64,000 nucleotides of DNA from Rathayibacter sp. Leaf185 (GTDB lineage Bacteria > Actinomycetota > Actinomycetes > Actinomycetales > Microbacteriaceae): NCBI RefSeq assembly GCF_001423885.1, contig NZ_LMPP01000002.1, positions 1-64,000 of the forward strand. The letters are read 5' to 3'. Below are positions 25,496 to 32,355 of the stretch, in pieces. Each line of letters opens with the position of its first letter. Within the stretch, counting starts at the first letter, position 1. Under the pieces are notes generated by a model. It was not told the DNA's origin and did no database searches. It worked only from the letters and a program-made list of their open reading frames with translations. Made by a program: the position numbers and the translations under genes.

Positions 25496-26196
25496 AGAAG
25501 TCCCCTCTCGATGATGGTGCGGACGTTGGCGTCCTGGAGGATCTCGACGCGGTGGCCCGGGGTCGAGACGAAGATGCGGCCCTCGCCCCAGAGGCGGGTC
25601 CAGATCGCGGGGGAGGTGATCGGGCGGTGCCACGGGTCCCACGGTCGGACCGCCTGGGTGGTGGTCGCGAGCACGTCGTTGTAGTCGTCGTGCAGCACCC
25701 AGTACTGCTCGGTGGTCAGCTCGAAGTCGCCGATGCCCTGCGTGATCGGGTGGTCGGCGGCGGCCGGCGTCATCTCGATCGTGTGCGGCACGTAGTTGTC
25801 GGACTGCTCGCCGGTGCGCTCGTCGGGGTGCTTGCCCGGGTGCGAGGCGAACTGGCCGCCGATGAGCTGGAGGTAGTCGGAGTTGTTGCGGTACGAGTCC
25901 GCGATGCCGCCGTGCCAGCCGGCGAGGCCGGTGCCGTTCTCGATCGCCGCGCGGAGCCCGACGAACTCGGGCCACTCGATCGAGGTCATCGTGTTCGACT
26001 GCACGATCAGGTCGACGGTGCGGAGGTACTCCTCGTCGGCGTAGACGGCGGTCGACTCCTCGACGCGCACCTCGAACCCGTTCTCGGCGAGGAAGGGGAG
26101 GAAGAGCTCGGTCGCCTCGACGGGCTGGTGCCCGTCCCAGCCGCCGCGGACGACGAGCGCCCTCCTGCCGGGGGTGGTCGGGGAGTGGTCGGTCAT
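25480..26196 (-). CDS. ThuA domain-containing protein
   Basis: A 238-residue ThuA-family protein with a glutamine-amidotransferase-like fold. Visible blocks are ALVVRGGWDGHQPVEATELF at the start, GTGLAGWHGGIADSYRNNSDYLQLIGGQFASHPG in the middle, and RLWGEGRIFVSTPGHRVEIL near the end. ThuA was named for trehalose utilisation in Sinorhizobium, where it works with the dehydrogenase ThuB. Here it leads an operon of two Gfo/Idh/MocA genes. ATG 26196 follows GAGGA; earlier in-frame codons cross the operator at 26245. The divergent LacI gene at 26383 is the likely regulator. Confidence 0.88.
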   Translation of the reverse strand: MTDHSPTTPGRRALVVRGGWDGHQPVEATELFLPFLAENGFEVRVEESTAVYADEEYLRTVDLIVQSNTMTSIEWPEFVGLRAAIENGTGLAGWHGGIADSYRNNSDYLQLIGGQFASHPGKHPDERTGEQSDNYVPHTIEMTPAAADHPITQGIGDFELTTEQYWVLHDDYNDVLATTTQAVRPWDPWHRPITSPAIWTRLWGEGRIFVSTPGHRVEILQDANVRTIIERGLLWASR

Positions 26197-26244
26197 CGTC
26201 GTCCTCGCTGTGCCGGGCGGATCGCTCCGCGTTCTTCGTCGAAC

Positions 26245-26359
26245 TTGCGCAAAACAATGCCCCACGGAGGGGCGCTCGACCATTCTGTCCCTCGTCGCCC
26301 GGCCAGGCAAGCGGGACTACGAGCCTGAGAAGGCAGAAAGAATTGTCTGAGTTGCGCAA
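26245..26359. promoter_or_regulatory. Two identical LacI-type operators between the ThuA operon and its regulator
   Basis: The perfect palindrome TTGCGCAA, with the central CG typical of LacI operators, occurs at 26245-26252 and 26352-26359. One lies close to the ThuA gene start and the other just before the LacI start. The 107-base centre spacing (about ten turns) would allow loop formation. Confidence 0.7.
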
Positions 26360-26382
26360 TCGGGGTGGGCTACGGTGGCAGC

Positions 26383-27411
26383 ATGGACGGCACCGGCGCG
26401 ACTCCCAAGCCCACGATGGCGCGCATCGCCGCGCTCGCCGCGACCAGCGTGCCGACGGTGTCGAAGGTCCTCAACGGCGGGACCGACGTGTCGGAGGCGA
26501 CCAGGCTCCGCGTGATGGAGGCGGCCCACCAGCTCGGCTACCGGCGCCGTCCGAAACTGCGGCCCGCGGCCGAGGACCCCCGAGTCGCGAGCATCGTCGA
26601 CGTCGTCGTCGGCCACCTCGACGGGAGCTGGATCGGCCCCGTCCTCGGCGGGATCGAGGAGGAGGCGTCGGCCGCGGGGGTCGACCTCGTGCTCACCCGG
26701 GCGCGGCGCGACGGCGACTGGGTCAGCCGCCTCCTCCGCCGTCCCTCGCTCGGGGCGATCGTGGTGCTGGTCGCGGTGTCACCCGCGCAGCTGCACCTGC
26801 TGACCACCGCCGACATCCCGGTCGTCGTCGTCGACCCGAGCACCCGGCCCCCGGCCGACGTGGCGAGCATCGGCGCGACCAACTGGGACGGCGGGCGCAT
26901 GGCGGCCGAGTACCTGCTCGGTCGCGGCCACACCCGCATCGGCGTCCTCGGCGGCGCACGGTCGCAGCTCTACAGCAACGCGAGGATCGACGGCTTCACC
27001 ACGGCACTGCGCGCGGCGGGCGTCGAGGCGGTCGGCATCGCGTACTGCGAGTGGGACCGCGAGCAGGCCCGGTCGGCCGCGGGCGCGATGCTACGCGCCT
27101 CCGTGCCGCCGACCGCGGTCTTCGCCTGCTCGGACAGCATGGCGCTGGGCGTCTACGAGGCGGCCGACGACCTGAGGCTGCGGATCCCCGACGACCTGAG
27201 CGTGATCGGCTTCGACGACGTGAAGGAGTCGGCCTGGGCGACGCCGCCGCTGACCACTGTTCAGCAGCCGATCGCCGAGATGGGCGCGGCGGCGTTCCGG
27301 ATGCTGCACCAGGCGCACCGGTCGTCGCGGCCCGTTGCGTCGAGTGCGAAGCGGATGGAGCTGGAGACGCGCCTGATCGAGCGCGCGTCGGTGGCGGCTC
27401 CGCGGAACTGA
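26383..27411 (+). CDS. LacI-family transcriptional regulator (divergent to the ThuA operon)
   Basis: A 342-residue LacI/GalR protein. The helix-turn-helix is MARIAALAATSVPTVSKVLNG, and the hinge helix is YRRRPKLRPAAE. The sensor domain includes VDPSTRPPADVASIGATNWDGGRMAAEYL and IPDDLSVIGFDDVKESAWATPPLTTVQQP. The long gap between the two helices and VSKVLNG matches XylR/LacI-like members of actinobacteria. ATG 26383 is chosen over GTG 26365 because of the usual distance to the helix-turn-helix, though the ribosome site is weak. It probably represses both itself and the ThuA operon through the TTGCGCAA pair. Confidence 0.9.
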   Translation: MDGTGATPKPTMARIAALAATSVPTVSKVLNGGTDVSEATRLRVMEAAHQLGYRRRPKLRPAAEDPRVASIVDVVVGHLDGSWIGPVLGGIEEEASAAGVDLVLTRARRDGDWVSRLLRRPSLGAIVVLVAVSPAQLHLLTTADIPVVVVDPSTRPPADVASIGATNWDGGRMAAEYLLGRGHTRIGVLGGARSQLYSNARIDGFTTALRAAGVEAVGIAYCEWDREQARSAAGAMLRASVPPTAVFACSDSMALGVYEAADDLRLRIPDDLSVIGFDDVKESAWATPPLTTVQQPIAEMGAAAFRMLHQAHRSSRPVASSAKRMELETRLIERASVAAPRN

Positions 27412-27421
27412 GGGTCCGCGG

Positions 27422-28018
27422 TCAGGGCTGCCGCAGGTGCGGCCGCAGCACCGCCTCGACGAGTCCGAGCTGGCGCGCGGGCTCGGTGACGGATCCGCGG
27501 GTCACCCACTCGACCTGCTGACCGGACATGACCGACAGCAGCAGGTCGACGACCGATTCGAGGGGCGTGCCGGCCGCGAGCTCGCCCGCGGCGACCGCCT
27601 CGCGCAGCCGATCGGCGATCGCGGCGCGCCACTCTCCGTCGACGCTCGACACGGTGGAGGCGAGCGAGTCGATCACCGCGACCCGGCCCCAGAACGAGAC
27701 GACGAGTCGCGCCTCCGCTCGGGTCACCGCGTCGAGCGGCAGGATCTCGGTCACCATCGCGCGCAGCGCCGCGAGGCCGGAGAGTCCGGCAGCGCGCTCG
27801 GCGATCCGCTCGTTGGTGCGGCGGAACACGACGTCGAACGCTCCGGACAGCACGGCGTCGAAGTTCGGGAAGTAGTGCCAGAGCGAGCCGGTGGCCACGC
27901 CCAGCTCGGCGGCGATCGCGCGCGAGGTGGCGGCCTCGAGTCCGTCGCGGTCGGCGATCCGCAGCAGCGCGTCGACGATCGCACGGCGTCGGGCGTCGTG
28001 GTCGACGATCTTCGGCAT
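27422..28018 (-). CDS. TetR-family transcriptional regulator of the amine locus
   Basis: A 198-residue TetR protein. The N-terminal DNA-binding domain reads RRAIVDALLRIADRDGLEAA then TSRAIAAELGVATGSLWHYFPNFDAVL, the standard TetR helix-turn-helix. The C-terminal ligand domain is less conserved, with DAVTRAEARLVVSFWGRVAV. It is transcribed away from the APC permease and amine oxidase genes, and a perfect inverted repeat lies between. It is therefore the probable amine-responsive repressor of that operon. Its stop lies ten bases from the convergent LacI gene's stop, where a CCGCGG pair (27400-27405, 27416-27421) may form a small shared hairpin. Confidence 0.88.
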   Translation of the reverse strand: MPKIVDHDARRRAIVDALLRIADRDGLEAATSRAIAAELGVATGSLWHYFPNFDAVLSGAFDVVFRRTNERIAERAAGLSGLAALRAMVTEILPLDAVTRAEARLVVSFWGRVAVIDSLASTVSSVDGEWRAAIADRLREAVAAGELAAGTPLESVVDLLLSVMSGQQVEWVTRGSVTEPARQLGLVEAVLRPHLRQP

Positions 28019-28094
28019 GACTCCATTCTCGGGGAGCAGCGGTGCCGGCCCCGTCGGTCGCGGACGTTAACGCGACCGTAATCAGACCGAAACG

Positions 28095-28118
28095 GTTATT
28101 GAGCGCTGGCTCAATAAC
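28095..28118. promoter_or_regulatory. TetR-type operator
   Basis: GTTATTGAGC and GCTCAATAAC are perfect ten-base arms around GCTG. The site lies in the 206-base gap between the TetR gene and the APC permease gene, 77 bases from the TetR start, and stands out as AT-rich in GC-rich DNA. A TetR dimer binding here could control both directions. Confidence 0.75.
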
Positions 28119-28224
28119 GTTGCGCACGACGCTTCCCGATGCTCCTCCCGGGATGCGCCCGATGCCCCTCCCGGCCCCTGTCCGCGCCGGTTCCGCTGCT
28201 CCTCCCTCAGCCCTGGAGGCTCCC

Positions 28225-29697
28225 ATGGTCATGCCCGTCGACACCCTCGTCGTCGCCGAACCCGCTCGCCTGCGCGGCTCGCTCGGACCCACCGCGATCG
28301 TCTTCATGGTGATCGCCGCCGCCGCCCCGCTCACCGTCGTCGCGGCGAGCCCGATCGGGATGGCGCTCACGAACGGCGGGGGAGTCCCCGCGAACTACCT
28401 GATCGCGGGAGTCGTCCTGCTGCTGTTCGCCGTCGGCTTCACGACGATGGCGCACCACATCAAGGACGCCGGCGCCTTCTACTCGTTCATCGGAGCGGGC
28501 CTCGGCCGGCTCGTGGGGAGCGGTGCCGCGTTCCTCGCGCTCTTCACCTACCTCGCGATCCAGACCGCGATCTACGCCTTCTTCGGTTTCTCGACCTCGG
28601 CGCTCCTCGACTCGCTCGGCGTCGCCGGGACGCCGTGGACGCTCTGGTCGGCGCTGGCCATCGCGGCGGTCGGGCTGCTCGGGTACCGCGACATCGACCT
28701 CTCGGCGAAGGTGCTCGGTGTACTGCTCGTGCTCGAGGTGCTCGTGATCGTGGTGCTGGCCGTCGCCGTCCTGGCGCGCGGCGGCAGCGAGACGGAGGGG
28801 GTCACCGTCGCGTCCTTCTCGCCCGCGGTCGTGCTCTCCGGCCCGGTCGGGCTCGGCGTGATGATGGCCTTCGGCGGCTACACCGGCTTCGAGTCCACGG
28901 CGATCTTCCGCGACGAGGCCCGCGACCCGAAGCGGACGATCCCACGGGCGACCTACGCCGCGGTGATCGCGATCGGCGTCTTCTACACCCTCGCCACCTG
29001 GGCGCTCGTGGTCGCCTGGGGTACCGGCGGTCTCCAGGGTCTCGCGCTCGAGCACACCGGCGATCTGCTGCAGCTCACCGCGACCACCTACGTCGGCTCG
29101 TGGCTCGCCCAGGCCATCGCCGTGCTCCTGTGCACGAGCCTGCTGGCCTGCGTCATCTCGTTCCACAACGTGGTCAGCCGCTACCTGCACTCGCTGGGGC
29201 GCACCGGCCTGCTGCCCGCCGGTCTCGCGGGCACGCACTCGGCGCACGGCTCACCGCACCGCGCCTCCGTGGTCGTGACCGTCGTCTCCGTGCTCCTCCT
29301 CATCGTCTGGACCGCGAGCGGTTGGGATCCGCTGCTGCAGGTGTTCACCTGGATCTCCTCCGTCGGCGCGATCGGCATCATCCTGCTCTTCGTGCTCGCC
29401 TCGGTCGCGGTGATCGCGTTCTTCGCCCGCACCCGTCTCGACCGCCGCGCGTGGAACACGGTCGTCGCTCCCGTCCTCTCCCTGGTCGGCCTGGTCACCG
29501 TTCTCGTGCTCGCCGTCACCAACTTCCCGACCCTCACGGGCTCGACCGATCCGGTGCTCAACACGGCGCTCGCGGGCAGCGCCGTCGGCGCCTTCGCAAT
29601 CGGCCTCGCCGTCGCCCTGTGGGTGCGCCGCGCCCGCCCGTCGCGGTGGGCGCTGGTCCGCTTCGACTCCCGTGACGACTCCGCCCCCTCTCTCTGA
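28225..29697 (+). CDS. APC-family amino acid/amine permease
   Basis: A 490-residue transporter of the APC superfamily with 12 or more membrane segments. The first is FMVIAAAAPLTVVAASPIGMAL, preceded by a short cytoplasmic tail with RLRGSLGPTAIVFM. A conserved region reads MMAFGGYTGFESTAIFRDEARDPKRTIPRATYA, as in ethanolamine and amino-acid permeases. The neighbouring copper amine oxidase suggests that the substrate is a primary amine or an amino acid that gives one. ATG 28225 follows GGAGG by five bases; a second ATG six bases on is possible. Confidence 0.87.
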   Translation: MVMPVDTLVVAEPARLRGSLGPTAIVFMVIAAAAPLTVVAASPIGMALTNGGGVPANYLIAGVVLLLFAVGFTTMAHHIKDAGAFYSFIGAGLGRLVGSGAAFLALFTYLAIQTAIYAFFGFSTSALLDSLGVAGTPWTLWSALAIAAVGLLGYRDIDLSAKVLGVLLVLEVLVIVVLAVAVLARGGSETEGVTVASFSPAVVLSGPVGLGVMMAFGGYTGFESTAIFRDEARDPKRTIPRATYAAVIAIGVFYTLATWALVVAWGTGGLQGLALEHTGDLLQLTATTYVGSWLAQAIAVLLCTSLLACVISFHNVVSRYLHSLGRTGLLPAGLAGTHSAHGSPHRASVVVTVVSVLLLIVWTASGWDPLLQVFTWISSVGAIGIILLFVLASVAVIAFFARTRLDRRAWNTVVAPVLSLVGLVTVLVLAVTNFPTLTGSTDPVLNTALAGSAVGAFAIGLAVALWVRRARPSRWALVRFDSRDDSAPSL

Positions 29698-29736
29698 CAC
29701 CGCCCGCCGGCCCTCCCTCTCGCTCTGGAGCAGATC

Positions 29737-31776
29737 ATGACCTCGACCACCGACACCGCCCTCGCCGCCTGCATCCCCCTCGCGACGCATCCGCTCGACT
29801 CTCTGCACCCCGGTGAGATCGACCGGTTCCGCGCCGCCCTCGACGCGGCGGGACTCGTCAGCGAGTCGACCCGCTTCGCCTCCGTGCTGCTCCGCGAGCC
29901 GCACAAGAGCGCCGTGCTCGCCTTCACCCCCGGTGATGCGGTGCCGCGCGAGGTCACCGGCCTGATCACCGACCTCGCCGCGAACACCCTGACCCAGGTC
30001 GTCGTCGACCTGATCACGGGATCCGTCGCTGCCGACCGCCTCGACCCCGCCGTGACCGGCTGGGGGCCCTCGCTGAACGAGGACTTCCCCGCCGCCGATG
30101 CGCTGGTCAAGTCCGACGAGCAGTGGGTCGACGCCCTGGCCCGCCGCGGCGTCACCGAGCTCGACCGCGTGCGGACCGTCCCGCTCTCGGCCGGCGTCTA
30201 CGGCTACGACGACGAGGTCGGCGTGCGCGTCTACCGGGTCCTCGCCTTCTGGCAGGAGTACCCGACCGACTCCGTCTGGGCCCACCCGATCGACGGAGTC
30301 GTCGCCCACGTCGATCTGACGAACGGACGGGTGCTCCGGGTGGTCGAGACGGACGTGATGCACGTGCCGCGGGAGTCGGGCGACTACCTCGACCCGGCTG
30401 TCCGCGGCCCTGAACGGACGACGCTGAAGCCGATCAGCATCACCCAGCCCGAGGGGGTCTCGTTCGAGCTCGACGGATCGGTGCTGCGCTGGCAGAACTG
30501 GGAGGTCCGGATCGGGTTCAACGGACGCGAGGGGCTCACGCTGCACCAGCTCTCCTTCGAGGACCAGGGTCGCAAGCGCCCGATCATGTACCGCGGCTCG
30601 ATCTCGGAGATGGTGGTGCCCTACGGCGACCCCACTCCCACGCACGCCTGGCAGAACTACTTCGACGTCGGCGAGTACCAGTTCGGCCGCCTCGCCAACT
30701 CGCTCGAACTCGGCTGCGACTGCGTGGGCGAGATCAGCTACCTCGACGCGGTCGTCGTCGACGACCTGGGAGCCCCGACCACGATCCGCAACGCGATCTG
30801 CATCCACGAGGAGGACGCCGGGATCCTCTGGAAGCACACCGACGACTTCTCGGGCACGAGCGAGACCCGCCGACAGCGCCGCCTCGTCATCTCGTTCTTC
30901 GTCACCGTCGGCAACTACGACTACGGCTTCTACTGGTACCTCTCGCTCGACGGCACGATCGAGCTCGAGAGCAAGGCGACCGGCATCGTCTTCGCCTCCG
31001 GGCATCCCGGCGGCGACTACCCGTACGCCTCCGAGCTCGCCCCCGGCCTCGGCGCGCCGTTCCACCAGCACCTCTTCTCGGCCCGCCTCGACATGACGGT
31101 CGACGGAGTCGCGAACGCGGTCGACGAGATCGAGATCCAGCGGGTGCCGACCGGCCCCGGCAACCCGTGGGGCAACGCTCTGGGCCGCAGCGTCACTCCG
31201 CTGATCAGCGAGGCCGAGGCGCAGCGCCTCGCCGACAACGCGGTCGGCCGCGTCTGGAGCGTGCGCTCGACCGAGACGACCAACCGCATGGGGCACGCCC
31301 CCGCCTACGTCCTGCACCCCGAGGGCAGGCCCGTCCTCGCGGCGGCCGACGACTCGTCCGCCCGCTCGCGCGCCGGCTTCTCGGCGAAGCACCTGTGGGT
31401 GACGCAGTACGACCGCGACGAGATGTGGGCCGCGGGCACGATCGTGAACCAGAACCCGGGCGGCGCGGGCCTGCCCGCCTACGTGCAGGGCGACCGGCCG
31501 CTGATCGGCGAGGACCTCGTGCTCTGGCACACCTTCGGCCTGACGCACTTCCCGCGGCTCGAGGACTGGCCGATCATGCCCGTGGACACCGCGGGCTTCG
31601 TGCTCAAGCCCGACGGGTTCTTCGACCGCAACCCGACCCTCGACGTCCCGGCCGTGGTGGGAGCGGCGCACTGCGCTCCGGAGCACCACGCGGGACACGT
31701 AGGCCACGGACACGAGGGCCACGGACACGGCGGCCACGGCCACGGCGGAGACGCCGGCGCCCACGCAGCGGGCTGA
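29737..31776 (+). CDS. Copper-containing primary-amine oxidase with His-rich C-terminal tail
   Basis: A 679-residue copper amine oxidase, closely patterned on the Arthrobacter globiformis enzyme. It oxidises primary amines to aldehydes, giving ammonia and hydrogen peroxide. The Tyr converted to the topaquinone cofactor is Tyr394 (VGNYDYGFYW). The catalytic base is Asp310 (NYFDVGEY). The copper ligands are His443 and His445 (HQHLFSARLD) and His598 (HTFGLTHFPRLEDWP). There is no signal peptide. After the family's normal end, residues about 650-679 form a His/Gly repeat tail (GHGHEGHGHGGHGHGG), which could bind copper for cofactor formation. It lies 39 bases after the permease gene. Confidence 0.95.
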   Translation: MTSTTDTALAACIPLATHPLDSLHPGEIDRFRAALDAAGLVSESTRFASVLLREPHKSAVLAFTPGDAVPREVTGLITDLAANTLTQVVVDLITGSVAADRLDPAVTGWGPSLNEDFPAADALVKSDEQWVDALARRGVTELDRVRTVPLSAGVYGYDDEVGVRVYRVLAFWQEYPTDSVWAHPIDGVVAHVDLTNGRVLRVVETDVMHVPRESGDYLDPAVRGPERTTLKPISITQPEGVSFELDGSVLRWQNWEVRIGFNGREGLTLHQLSFEDQGRKRPIMYRGSISEMVVPYGDPTPTHAWQNYFDVGEYQFGRLANSLELGCDCVGEISYLDAVVVDDLGAPTTIRNAICIHEEDAGILWKHTDDFSGTSETRRQRRLVISFFVTVGNYDYGFYWYLSLDGTIELESKATGIVFASGHPGGDYPYASELAPGLGAPFHQHLFSARLDMTVDGVANAVDEIEIQRVPTGPGNPWGNALGRSVTPLISEAEAQRLADNAVGRVWSVRSTETTNRMGHAPAYVLHPEGRPVLAAADDSSARSRAGFSAKHLWVTQYDRDEMWAAGTIVNQNPGGAGLPAYVQGDRPLIGEDLVLWHTFGLTHFPRLEDWPIMPVDTAGFVLKPDGFFDRNPTLDVPAVVGAAHCAPEHHAGHVGHGHEGHGHGGHGHGGDAGAHAAG

Positions 31777-31780
31777 CGCG

Positions 31781-32308
31781 GTGCCTCCGCTCCTGACCGC
31801 CGCGATGCTCGGGTCGGCGGTGCTCGCCACCTGCTGCACCGTCGCCGATCCGCACCGGCCCGGACGCGCGCGGATGCGGCTCGCGTCGCTGGTCATGCTC
31901 GCCGCGATGCTGGACGTCGCCCTGGTCGGTGCGGTGCTCCCGCTCGTCTGGGCGGTCGCGGTGGCCGTCGCGGGAGTCTGGGCGGTGGCGGCCGAGCGGG
32001 GCGGCTCCCCGGCGCAGGCGGGTCTGCGGGCGCACCGCGGCGTCGCGGCGATCACGATGGGCGCTCTGATGGTCGGCCACTCCGGCGGCGGCTCCGGTCA
32101 CGGGCACGCGATGCTCGACGCGGGGCTCGTCGTCGTCGCCATGGGCGCAGTCGTGGTCGTCGGAGGCGTGCTGCTCACGGTCTCGCTGCTCGCGGGGTCG
32201 CGGCTCGCCGGGTCGCGGCTCGCCGGGTCGACGCGGCCGCGCGAGCGCCTCGCCGCACTCGAGCCCGCGCTGATGGCGCTCGCCGTGGGGGCGATGCTCG
32301 CGGCCTGA
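31781..32308 (+). CDS. Hypothetical membrane protein downstream of the amine oxidase
   Basis: A 175-residue protein of four or five membrane segments, starting at GTG 31781 only four bases after the amine oxidase stop, so the two are probably co-translated. Segments are LLTAAMLGSAVLATCCTVAD, LASLVMLAAMLDVALVGAVLPL then VWAVAVAVAGVWAVAA, and a pair around VVVAMGAVVVVGGVLLTVSLLAG. A loop GHSGGGSGHGHAML and CC in the first segment are possible metal ligands. It is of unknown function; a role in copper supply to the neighbour oxidase is suggested only by these residues and position. Confidence 0.65.
   Translation: MPPLLTAAMLGSAVLATCCTVADPHRPGRARMRLASLVMLAAMLDVALVGAVLPLVWAVAVAVAGVWAVAAERGGSPAQAGLRAHRGVAAITMGALMVGHSGGGSGHGHAMLDAGLVVVAMGAVVVVGGVLLTVSLLAGSRLAGSRLAGSTRPRERLAALEPALMALAVGAMLAA
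32189..32233 (+). repeat. Three 15-base tandem repeats inside the membrane-protein gene
   Basis: Units at 32189-32203, 32204-32218 and 32219-32233 are CTCGCSGGGTCGCGG variants encoding LAGSR-LAGSR-LAGST. The number of units could vary between strains by slippage. Confidence 0.7.
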
Positions 32309-32355
32309 GGAGTCGCGGGCGTCGCTCCGATGACGGTCCGCTCGCGGCGTCAGCG

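Noticed and set aside
29251-32055. 934-codon open frame opposite the amine oxidase gene
   Set aside because: Low-complexity sequence, no motif, and full overlap with a gene whose active-site residues are all identifiable.
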